A stretch of 54,419 bases of DNA from a virus, in the IMG/VR virus record IMGVR_UViG_3300025508_000024, positions 1-54,419 of that record; one strand, given 5' to 3'. The notes under the pieces were generated by a model. That model saw only the letters and a list, made by a program, of their open reading frames with translations. It was not told where the DNA came from and did not search any database. Shown piece after piece: positions 15,227 to 20,914 of this stretch. How positions within the stretch are numbered: the first letter of the stretch is position 1; the number at the start of each line of letters is the position of its first letter. A program made the position numbers and the translations under genes.

Positions 15227-15510
15227 TTTGTTAAAAACAAGCCCAGACTCTGCGTTGACATTTAGTCATCGGTATCCTTCCTTCCCTTCCGTCTTACGAG
15301 TGAGGCTATTTTGTACGGAGCAACAGGATTGAATCTACCTTGTAGTTCAACTGCCTCTGTCGGCACAGGTGATCAAACCTGCCTGTCATAAAGAGATCGA
15401 CCACTCTATTATGTTAAGCTCCTGTAATCTTAAATATCTTTAAAAAAGCCTTTTGTCTTCTTGCTTAGGAATACGTCGAATATCACGACCTTTCTATATA
15501 TTTTGATAAT
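15183..15510 (-). ncRNA. Structured RNA B, excised by two hammerheads
   Basis: The 328 bases between the two predicted cleavage sites. The central folded domain (15422-15317) closes with GGAGC-UU-AAC / GUU-GCUCC. It contains a CAUAA-U-AGAG / CUCU-UUAUG hairpin, a CAGGU/ACCUG hairpin and a long UUGAA-CUAC-AAG-GUAG-A-UUCAA hairpin, so it is a multi-branched junction. Downstream are UGAC/GUCA and a longer-range AGCC..CUC / GAG..GGCU helix. The region has no good ORF. After processing it would carry a 5'-OH and a 2',3'-cyclic phosphate, and could be ligated or circularised. The function is unknown, and its identity as one released species is inference. Confidence 0.6.
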
Positions 15511-15551
15511 GACACATAGTGTTTCGCTTAATAAAAGCTCATCAGATTATC
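15505..15551 (-). ncRNA. Hammerhead ribozyme 2 (type I)
   Basis: A second complete hammerhead on the same strand. Stem I is GAUAAU (15551-15546) with AUUAUC (15510-15505). The core is CUGAUGA (15545-15539). Stem II is GCUU/AAGC with a 5-base loop. GAAA is at 15525-15522, leading into stem III ACAC/GUGU with a UAU loop. The cleavage triplet is GUC with C17 at 15511. Compared with hammerhead 1, stems I and II differ in sequence but keep pairing (AUA/UAU vs AAU/AUU; UCU/AGA vs CUU/AAG). This covariation shows that the fold, not the sequence, is conserved. It lies downstream of the 99-residue gene and its hairpin. Confidence 0.9.
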
Positions 15552-15552
15552 T

Positions 15553-15615
15553 TTAGTATGGATAACTATGGAATCTAATTCCCATTATCCAGTCTAGCCA
15601 TTCGCCTTCGTCCAT
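15553..15615 (-). CDS. Possible 20-aa microprotein upstream of hammerhead 2
   Basis: An ATG at 15615 opens MDEGEWLDWIMGIRFHSYPY and stops one base before stem I of hammerhead 2. The composition (acidic start, two Trp, aromatic end) is not obviously random, but a frame this short has little statistical weight. The same bases form a hairpin (GGAUAA..UUAUCC at about 15560-15590), so they may be RNA structure instead. Listed only as a candidate. Confidence 0.2.
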   Translation of the reverse strand: MDEGEWLDWIMGIRFHSYPY

Positions 15616-15718
15616 AATGATATATAATGTAATGGTTAATAATGACACTAAATGTGAAAGACCCACAAAAGTGGTGAATGCAGTCTAGTTGACACACTCA
15701 CACACTAATGTTGTGTAG

Positions 15719-15752
15719 ATAGATAAAGAGTATTACAAAGTAATACCCTCTA
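15719..15752 (-). terminator. Terminator at the end of the 99-aa gene
   Basis: On the minus strand GTATTAC-TTT-GTAATAC forms a 7-bp stem spanning the stop codon of the small gene, extended by weaker AGAG/CTCT pairing. It is followed by TCTTTATCTATC. This could terminate or attenuate transcription before the hammerhead region; read-through would be needed for the ribozymes unless they have their own promoter, which I did not find. Confidence 0.5.
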
Positions 15753-16029
15753 GCTCTTTTAGCAACGCGTCTGCTGTCTTAACAACCTCAATATCGAAGC
15801 TATCTAACTTACATACTGCCAAATCTTTCTCAAGAATAGAACCATCTCCAAATGGTAGCTTGGTGCCTTTCTTGTAAATGTCTAGCAATACATTTTGTCC
15901 TGAAGCAGGACGCTCTGCTATTTTAAAGGAAATCAGTCCTTCTGCTGTCTTTGCTGTAGCTCTGTAGTATGTGTTACCTTCATAGGAACGAGCTACTGAA
16001 CCTACTACTACACCTGGAATATTTTCCAT
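15733..16029 (-). CDS. Hypothetical early protein, 98 aa
   Basis: I chose the ATG at 16029 (MENIPGVVVGSVARS) over the TTG at 16035. The protein is soluble and mostly beta, with a YYRATAKTAEGLISFKIAER strand-rich stretch and a short C-terminal helix (TADALLKELEG). No family recognised. It is the rightmost minus-strand gene, next to the divergence point, so it is likely the first leftward-transcribed gene and an immediate-early product. The upstream palindrome at 16047-16060 could be its operator. Confidence 0.6.
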   Translation of the reverse strand: MENIPGVVVGSVARSYEGNTYYRATAKTAEGLISFKIAERPASGQNVLLDIYKKGTKLPFGDGSILEKDLAVCKLDSFDIEVVKTADALLKELEGITL

Positions 16030-16046
16030 AATCAATTTAGTTTTGT

Positions 16047-16060
16047 GTACCCGGGGGTAC
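16047..16060. promoter_or_regulatory. Palindrome GTACCC-GG-GGGTAC, possible operator
   Basis: A 14-base perfect dyad lies 18 bases upstream of the leftmost divergent start codon, in an otherwise A/T-rich intergenic region. A second hairpin-forming repeat, GGGGT / ACCCC (16082-16086 with 16099-16103), follows. Dyads at a divergence point often bind dimeric regulators. No matching regulator is identified, so this is only a candidate site. Confidence 0.35.
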
Positions 16061-16118
16061 TGTTAATACTCTACTTAAGGTGGGGTGTGTTTCATAATAC
16101 CCCTACGCTCTCAAAGAT

Positions 16119-16149
16119 TTTGGTAGTTAAAAATTTTTTAGTAGTTTTG
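16119..16149 (+). promoter_or_regulatory. Bacteroidota promoter P1 for structured RNA C
   Basis: TTTG (16119-16122), a 19-base spacer and TAGTTTTG (16142-16149) give an exact match to TTTG-N19-TAnnTTTG. Initiation would be near 16156. The first 280 transcribed bases are non-coding but structured (RNA C), and the GroES-like gene follows. This is the best promoter match I found in the window. Confidence 0.8.
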
Positions 16150-16155
16150 CACTCA

Positions 16156-16440
16156 GAAGCACACAATACGTGTATCACCCCAGAGGGCCGAGAGGTAGTT
16201 ATGGGGTCAGACGTTGGATTGTAGACCTTAAATAAAGGTTAGAGTTTTCTCCAATAGCTTCTAAAAAGGCGGATATAGCCAACGGTTAGGGCACATTACA
16301 CAGAGGTAGGTGTGATGAATTAACATCAGTTTTAGTGTCCTTAGGTAGTCCAAAAGACAGCACTGCCAGCGGTAAAATTCCAACTGAAATAGTCAAACGC
16401 CTAGGGGTGTGGTGTATCTATTAGTGAAGTTCTTCACAAA
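16156..16440 (+). ncRNA. Structured RNA C / late-operon leader
   Basis: Non-coding bases between promoters P1 and P2. Plus-strand helices include ACCCCA/UGGGGU (16177-16182 with 16202-16207), UUGGA/UCCAA (16214-16218 with 16250-16254) enclosing ACCUU/AAGGU, and GCC/GGC (16278-16292). CAUUACAC/GUGUGAUG (16294-16301 with 16310-16317) contains a U.G pair that would be a mismatch on the other strand, favouring plus. GUGAA/UUCAC (16424-16437) closes the region, and CACCCC (near 16176) can alternatively pair with GGGGUG in the 3' part. It may be a free small RNA or a 5' leader controlling the late operon. No known class recognised, and no intrinsic terminator seen at its end. Confidence 0.5.
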
Positions 16441-16443
16441 ACA

Positions 16444-16476
16444 TTTGGATTTATAAAGTATTTTGTTATACCTTTG
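16444..16476 (+). promoter_or_regulatory. Bacteroidota promoter P2 for the late operon
   Basis: TTTG (16444-16447), a 21-base spacer and TACCTTTG (16469-16476) fit the Bacteroidota vegetative promoter. Initiation near 16483 would give a leader of about 19 bases before the GroES-like ATG. P1 lies 325 bases upstream, so the late genes may be served by two tandem promoters, one reading through RNA C. Confidence 0.75.
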
Positions 16477-16501
16477 CAGTATTAACCAAATTATAGAAAT
16501 A

Positions 16502-16777
16502 ATGGCAAAGGAATTTACATTTCAACCCTTCGGAGCGTGGATAGTTGTACCACGTCCAGACTCAAAAACTACAGAGTCAGGAATTATCTTAGACGATGCA
16601 ACTGCAAAAGCATTACAAACAAACATAGTAGAAGTATTGGCGGTAGGCCCGCAAGTTACGCAATGTAAAAAGGGTGACAAGATTATGGTAGACCCAAATA
16701 CAGAGGCAATGCTGATTCATATTGATGAAGTACAGTATTTGTTTGTTAGTGAGTTTCAAGTATTAGGTAAATTCTAA
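16502..16777 (+). CDS. GroES-like co-chaperonin
   Basis: 91 residues with the GroES beta-barrel pattern. FQPFGAWIVVPRPD at the start matches the family's first strands (PL.DRV.V); a mobile-loop-like segment SKTTESGIILDDATAKALQT at 21-40 would contact GroEL; then EVLAVGP and a KKGDKIMVDP turn follow. The ATG at 16502 was chosen over an ORF extending to 16463, which would start inside promoter P2. No GroEL is encoded here, so it probably redirects the host GroEL to fold phage proteins such as the capsid protein, as T4 gp31 does. It is the first gene of the late operon and overlaps the next gene by one base. Confidence 0.8.
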   Translation: MAKEFTFQPFGAWIVVPRPDSKTTESGIILDDATAKALQTNIVEVLAVGPQVTQCKKGDKIMVDPNTEAMLIHIDEVQYLFVSEFQVLGKF

Positions 16778-17043
16778 TGAAGCTCCCTGGCACAGTTACA
16801 ATAAATCTAGACGACTACTTAGAGTTGATAGAGCATACGCAAAAAACAAATGAATTGCGTGATTCTACAGCTAGAGCAGCTAAAGAGATGTCTGTATTCC
16901 TATCATTCCTGTGTACCAGAGATGATGTGGTTGGTTATATAGAAGAATTTAACAGACAATCTAAAACAGCACAGATAGTTGTGGAAGATGGTCGAGCTAC
17001 AATAGAATTTAAAGATGATAAAAACAAAATTTCAGACGAGTAG
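16777..17043 (+). CDS. Hypothetical protein, 88 aa
   Basis: No family recognised. A helical, charged protein (residues 10-45 with DDYLELIEHTQKTNELRDST) and a beta-type C-terminus (KTAQIVVEDGRATIEFK). It overlaps the groES-like stop by one base (TAATG) and the next gene by 29 bases, so it is a clear operon member. Soluble, no signal peptide. Function unknown. Confidence 0.6.
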   Translation: MKLPGTVTINLDDYLELIEHTQKTNELRDSTARAAKEMSVFLSFLCTRDDVVGYIEEFNRQSKTAQIVVEDGRATIEFKDDKNKISDE

Positions 17044-17206
17044 TTGGGAAGAGCTTTTTAGATTGTATGATGAATTTGAAACAAAGTTAGAGATGTGGTC
17101 AGAAAAAAATATAAACTGTACATGGGACATACAAGTCCTAATAGGTGACCATGAGTATACACTAATAGTAACAGTAATAGATGAAAGCAGCGAAGAAAAA
17201 GAATAA
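17015..17206 (+). CDS. Hypothetical protein, 63 aa
   Basis: No family recognised. A small acidic protein with a helix near residues 10-32 (WEELFRLYDEFETKLEMW) and an amphipathic strand (HEYTLIVTVIDESSEE). It overlaps both neighbours (29 bases upstream, 26 downstream), which fits translational coupling in a compact late-leader operon but leaves the exact start uncertain. Confidence 0.5.
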   Translation: MIKTKFQTSSWEELFRLYDEFETKLEMWSEKNINCTWDIQVLIGDHEYTLIVTVIDESSEEKE

Positions 17207-17363
17207 ACGTAGAATATATATAGATGGTCAACCTATGAAGGTAGAATATGCTGTGTATGAATTATTAGAAAACCAAAAACTAAAGATAGAGCAGTACGAA
17301 GCTATACTTGCTGCCTATCTACAAGAAAAAGAAGAAGCGAATGGAACAGAAGATAACGATTAA
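17181..17363 (+). CDS. Hypothetical basic/acidic protein, 60 aa
   Basis: No family recognised. The first dozen residues are very basic (KAAKKKNKRRIYIDG), followed by a long helix (VYELLENQKLKIEQYEAILAAYL) and an acidic tail (EKEEANGTEDND). The charge asymmetry suggests a nucleic-acid or protein-bridging role, but this is only an impression. It overlaps the winged-helix gene by 23 bases. Confidence 0.5.
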   Translation: MKAAKKKNKRRIYIDGQPMKVEYAVYELLENQKLKIEQYEAILAAYLQEKEEANGTEDND

Positions 17364-17673
17364 CGTAAACTCTACACTTAAGTATTTACAGTTCTGGAAT
17401 GGTGTGTTTAATCTGACATCCACAGAGCTTAGAGTTTTGTCAGCACTTGTTGATACTGCTAAGGTATTAGAAGATCCTAGTATATGCTCTGCAAAAGTTA
17501 AGAAGGAAGCTGCAAAAGTACTAGGCTTGTCTGACTTTAACACTTTGAATAACTACGTAAAGAAGATGAAAGACAAAAAAGCTATACGTAAAGAGAATAA
17601 AAACTATATACTTAATAGATTACTAGATTTAGAAACTGTAAAGGTAGAAGTAAATATAAATTGGAATGAGTAA
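17341..17673 (+). CDS. Winged-helix DNA-binding protein, 110 aa
   Basis: I chose the ATG at 17341 rather than 17308, because the extra N-terminus would only repeat the reading of the preceding gene's Lys-rich end. The protein starts KITINVNSTLKYLQFWNGVF, then NLTSTELRVLSALVDTA, a helix pattern seen in winged-helix regulators. SDFNTLNNYVKKMKDKKAIRKENKNYIL follows, consistent with a recognition helix and wing. It could regulate late transcription or be a packaging/initiation factor; it lies between promoter P2 and the terminase genes. Confidence 0.65.
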   Translation: MEQKITINVNSTLKYLQFWNGVFNLTSTELRVLSALVDTAKVLEDPSICSAKVKKEAAKVLGLSDFNTLNNYVKKMKDKKAIRKENKNYILNRLLDLETVKVEVNINWNE

Positions 17674-17965
17674 AGATGAAATGCCAAGTTTATGGCAAAT
17701 GGCAAAAAGTTTTAGTAGAGATCTTACTAAGTATGTAGCAAACGGGTCACCTAATGTGTCTGAAACAGATTACACACAAAGGTTATCTGACTGTAACAGT
17801 TGTGAATACTTGGTAAGAGATAAAATGAGGTGTGGTAAGTGCGGATGTTTGATAGAGCATAAAGCAAAATGGAAAACAACTACATGTCCTATAAACAAAT
17901 GGAAAGCACAAGATAATGGCGAAGTCAAAAAAGGAGATAATACAAACACTAGCGACAAAGTATAA
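17666..17965 (+). CDS. Zinc-ribbon protein, 99 aa
   Basis: Four cysteines arranged CNSCEYLVRDKMRCGKCGC (about residues 43-61) and a final TTTCP give a likely zinc-binding ribbon. The preceding helix (SLWQMAKSFSRDLTKYVANG) and the conserved C.KW-like ending CLIEHKAKWKTTTCPINKW match a short zinc-finger family common in phage genomes near structural genes. The molecular function of that family is not known to me. It overlaps the neighbours by 8 and 50 bases. Confidence 0.65.
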   Translation: MSKDEMPSLWQMAKSFSRDLTKYVANGSPNVSETDYTQRLSDCNSCEYLVRDKMRCGKCGCLIEHKAKWKTTTCPINKWKAQDNGEVKKGDNTNTSDKV

Positions 17966-18134
17966 CTTACCGTTAGAGAAGATAGAAAGAATTGTAAACA
18001 GTCAGTTTAAGTATGTGGCTAAAGTTATGTCAGGAGGTGAATTTGACTCTATTAGGCTACCATATTTTGGAAAGTTTCACTCTAAAAAAGAAAGAAGAGA
18101 TATAATAAATGGAATTACTAGAGATAGTCGATAA
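17916..18134 (+). CDS. HU/IHF-like small DNA-binding protein
   Basis: 72 residues beginning MAKSKKEIIQTLATKYNLP, then LEKIERIVNSQFKYVAKVMSGG and FDSIRLPYFGKFHSKKERR. Two N-terminal helices followed by a strand and the IRLPYFGKF turn resemble the dimerisation part of HU/IHF proteins (compare the IRGFGTF-type turn), without the full beta-arm. crAss-like phages carry HU/IHF-family genes near their packaging and structural modules. It probably helps condense DNA or assists the terminase. It overlaps the preceding gene by 50 bases. Confidence 0.6.
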   Translation: MAKSKKEIIQTLATKYNLPLEKIERIVNSQFKYVAKVMSGGEFDSIRLPYFGKFHSKKERRDIINGITRDSR

Positions 18135-18612
18135 TGTAGCAGTGCCTTCTCCATATGCTAAAAGTATTTTGGAGTTCAAGAATCTGAATGCAAAAGAACT
18201 TGCATATGTTTACTTTATGTGTGATCATAAGTCACCGTATGCAGTATATGATTTAGACTCTAGACATAATGAAGTAATGTTAGGTGTATATGGTAAAGAA
18301 TCTAAAGCATCTACAAAAGTGCAAGCGGCTTGTGATGTATATAAAAAATTAAAAGAAACATCTGCAGTAAAATTACTAAATGCTGCTAGGTCATCTGTAA
18401 TAAAACTACAAAAGTATTTTGAAACTGTAGATCTTACATTAATGGATGATAATGGTAGACCTATATTTCATGCAAAGGATTTGGTTGCCAACTTATCTAA
18501 GATGGGGGATGTAGTAAATGGATTATCTAAATTAGAGGAGCAGGTTGCTAAACAAGAGCAAGTTAATACAAATACACGCGGAGGAGTTGTAGTTAACAAA
18601 TATAGTTCGTAG
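18109..18612 (+). CDS. Hypothetical protein, possible small terminase subunit
   Basis: 167 residues, alpha-helical, no recognised family. It has an N-terminal LNAKELAYVYFMCDHKSPYAVYD region, a central helical part and a C-terminal helix (GDVVNGLSKLEEQVAKQEQV) with coiled-coil spacing, ending in a Gly/Val-rich tail. Size, DNA-binding-like N-terminus, oligomerisation-type C-terminus and position two genes before TerL fit a small terminase subunit. This is inferred from place and shape only. Confidence 0.5.
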   Translation: MELLEIVDNVAVPSPYAKSILEFKNLNAKELAYVYFMCDHKSPYAVYDLDSRHNEVMLGVYGKESKASTKVQAACDVYKKLKETSAVKLLNAARSSVIKLQKYFETVDLTLMDDNGRPIFHAKDLVANLSKMGDVVNGLSKLEEQVAKQEQVNTNTRGGVVVNKYSS

Positions 18613-18621
18613 ATTTGGGTT

Positions 18622-18900
18622 ATGGATTTTTTAGATGACATGCAAGATTACTACGATTCAATGAATAATGCATATGATTTTGTAACTAGAAGAATAACAC
18701 TTGACGATATATTTGAAAAAGCAGAGCAATCTGGTAGAATGGAGGAGTTTTACCTACCGTTTGACCCTATAAGCAGTGATGGCAGAGATGAAGCTACGCT
18801 AGATCTGTTAATAGAACATTTTATAGAAACAGAAGAGTACGAGAAATGTCAAGAGTTATTGAATTTAAAAAAGAAGTATTTAAGCGCACCAGAGGACTAG
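18622..18900 (+). CDS. Hypothetical acidic protein, 92 aa
   Basis: A strongly acidic helical protein (DFLDDMQDYYDSMNNAYDF at the N-terminus; LIEHFIETEEYEKCQELLNL near the end, a TPR-like helix pair). No family recognised. The 3' end overlaps the TerL start by 55 bases. It could be a terminase accessory protein, but nothing beyond adjacency supports this. Confidence 0.55.
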   Translation: MDFLDDMQDYYDSMNNAYDFVTRRITLDDIFEKAEQSGRMEEFYLPFDPISSDGRDEATLDLLIEHFIETEEYEKCQELLNLKKKYLSAPED

Positions 18901-20837
18901 CTCCAGCTGCAAATAAGTACTTAAAAAATGGTTACTATACAGATGCATTACCAGGAACAAAGCCTTACTTTGAATATTGGGATGAAGAGAGACGTAGATG
19001 TCTGTATGGCTACACTCACAATGGTGTAACTATAACAGGTAATCATTATTTTTATCTAAACTACTGCCCCATTGACAGATCTGTTGATGAAGAACTACCA
19101 GATGGTACAATTATAGCGCGAAGAGAGCGTACATTCCCAGCATTTTACGACGGAGATTGGAAATATTTCTTATCAGTAGATAGATGTAGGAGAGAAAACA
19201 AGCATATGACGGTATTAAAAGCACGTCGTAAAGGATTTTCTTATAAAGCTGCTGCTATGCTTGTACGTAACTACTTTCATATGCGTAATAGTAAAAACTA
19301 TGTTTTTGCAGGGCAGAAAGAGTACTTGATTGGGGATGGACTACTGTCCAAAGCTTGGGATATTATGTCATTTGTAGATGATAATACAGCATGGACGCAG
19401 CCAAGACTACGAGACAGAGAAATGCACAAACAATCTGGGTACAAAAAGAATGTAAATGGTGCACTTGTAGAGATGGGAATGAAATCACAAATTATAGGCG
19501 TGTCACTAAAAGATGATCCAGACAAAGTCCGTGGTAAGGCAGGTGAACTTATATTTTTTGAAGAGGCTGGGTCATTTCCAGGACTACTAAAAGCATGGGA
19601 AGTTGCTATGCCAACAATGCGTCAAGGTAGTAAGACATTAGGTACAATGATTGCATTTGGTACAGGTGGTACAGAAGGATCAGATTTTCAAGGTATGGAA
19701 GAGCTATTCTACAATCCAGATTCGTATGACTGTTTAGCTTTTAAGAATGTGTGGGATGATGGTGCTATGGGCACAGAATGTGGGTACTTTGTGCCAATAT
19801 TTGAGAACTTAGAAGGGTTTATAGATGATGATGGTAACTCTTTTGTAGATAAGGCTATAGATTTTGAAGAAGGAAACAGGAACAAAAAGAAAGGTACTAA
19901 TGATCCAAAAGCATATGATCAGTATATAGCAGAACATCCTATGTGCCCGGCAGAAGCTACATTACAAGTATCTTCAAATCTATTTGATATATCATCACTA
20001 CAAGAGCAATATAATAAGGTAAAAGCAAACAAGCTACATGCTATAGGTACTGCAGGTAAACTGTATTATGGTAAAGAAAATAGAATAAAGTTTGAGCCTG
20101 ATGGAGATGCTAGGCCAATCCTTCGATTTCCACATCGTAAAGAAGATAATCTGGAAGGAGCCATTGTTCTCTACGAAGGTCCTTATAGAAACCAGGAGGG
20201 ACAAACTCCACATAACCTATATCTAGTTTGCCATGACCCGTACGGACAAAACCAATCAGCAGACTCCAGTTCTCTTGGTGCTGCGTATGTGATAAAGAGA
20301 ATAAATAATATATCAAAGCCTGATGATTTAATTGTTGCTAGCTATGTAGGTAGGCCACACACGCAGGACGAATATAACAAAAATTTATTTATGCTAGCTG
20401 ACTATTACAATGCTAAGATAGGATTTGAGAACGATCGTGGTGCTGTAATACAATACGCAAAGCAGCACAGAAAGTTACACAGATTACAGGAAGAGTTTGA
20501 GATGTTAGATAAGAAAGAACTAAGATCTAGAAATGTAAAACGTAACTTTGGTATGCATACAACAGAAGCTAGGAAGAGGCAGGGTGAGTTGTATATAAGA
20601 GACTGGTTGAACGCTGTAAGATCTGATGATGGAGATAAGGTAACACTTAACTTACATAAGATATATGATTTAGGTCTTTTACAGGAGCTAATAAAGTTTA
20701 ATCATAAGGGTAACTTTGACCGTGTAATGGCACTGATGGTAGGGATGTACCATACACGAGAGTTATACAATGCGGAGGTTAAAGAGATACTAGAAGATAA
20801 TGCATCAAACGATTGGTTTGATAAGAATTATCGCTAG
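18846..20837 (+). CDS. terL: Terminase large subunit
   Basis: 663 residues. The ATPase half has Walker A-like KARRKGFSYK (125-134) and Walker B LIFFEE (235-240, with the catalytic Glu pair). After a linker, the RNaseH-like nuclease half has CHDPYG with D464 and GFENDRG with E528/D530. It cuts concatemers and pumps DNA through the portal. The spaced-out late portal, scaffold and capsid genes follow in the usual order. The start at 18846 lies inside the previous gene; an N-terminal MSRVIEFKKEVFKR helix is plausible. Weak similarity to crAss-like TerL is my recollection, not a search. Confidence 0.9.
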   Translation: MSRVIEFKKEVFKRTRGLAPAANKYLKNGYYTDALPGTKPYFEYWDEERRRCLYGYTHNGVTITGNHYFYLNYCPIDRSVDEELPDGTIIARRERTFPAFYDGDWKYFLSVDRCRRENKHMTVLKARRKGFSYKAAAMLVRNYFHMRNSKNYVFAGQKEYLIGDGLLSKAWDIMSFVDDNTAWTQPRLRDREMHKQSGYKKNVNGALVEMGMKSQIIGVSLKDDPDKVRGKAGELIFFEEAGSFPGLLKAWEVAMPTMRQGSKTLGTMIAFGTGGTEGSDFQGMEELFYNPDSYDCLAFKNVWDDGAMGTECGYFVPIFENLEGFIDDDGNSFVDKAIDFEEGNRNKKKGTNDPKAYDQYIAEHPMCPAEATLQVSSNLFDISSLQEQYNKVKANKLHAIGTAGKLYYGKENRIKFEPDGDARPILRFPHRKEDNLEGAIVLYEGPYRNQEGQTPHNLYLVCHDPYGQNQSADSSSLGAAYVIKRINNISKPDDLIVASYVGRPHTQDEYNKNLFMLADYYNAKIGFENDRGAVIQYAKQHRKLHRLQEEFEMLDKKELRSRNVKRNFGMHTTEARKRQGELYIRDWLNAVRSDDGDKVTLNLHKIYDLGLLQELIKFNHKGNFDRVMALMVGMYHTRELYNAEVKEILEDNASNDWFDKNYR

Positions 20838-20900
20838 TGTTATATATATAAATAATAGTTTAAAATGTATACACCTCGTTAATGTGTGTATAAAAAATAT

Positions 20901-20908
20901 TAATTTTG
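20901..20908 (+). promoter_or_regulatory. Possible -7 element before the portal gene
   Basis: TAATTTTG matches TAnnTTTG and is followed by CAG, as in promoter P2, but no TTTG lies 19-21 bases upstream. Initiation would fall almost on the portal ATG at 20915, giving a near-leaderless mRNA. An upstream stem (TATACAC / GTGTATA near 20867-20891) occupies the gap after terL. Weak candidate. Confidence 0.3.
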
Positions 20909-20914
20909 CAGGAT

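Noticed and set aside
15317-15422. tRNA-like region with a D-arm-like AGAGUGGUCGAUCUCU
   Set aside because: The acceptor-like stem has a UU bulge, the T-arm consensus is absent, and the inner hairpins do not give a 7-base anticodon loop. Kept as part of structured RNA B.
15640-15690. Possible third hammerhead upstream of hammerhead 2
   Set aside because: A GUGUC with a short stem exists, but the CUGAUGA and GAAA core elements are absent and no stem I partner pairs.
16268-16340. tRNA-like sequence (GGCGGAUAUAGCCAACGGUU)
   Set aside because: The D-arm looks plausible, but the anticodon-like stem is 8 bp with an 8-base loop and the acceptor 3' strand is missing. Treated as part of RNA C.
20867-20891. 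Terminator after terL (TATACAC / GTGTATA)
   Set aside because: The stem is A/T-rich with a long loop and is followed by A's, not T's, on the plus strand; not a convincing terminator.
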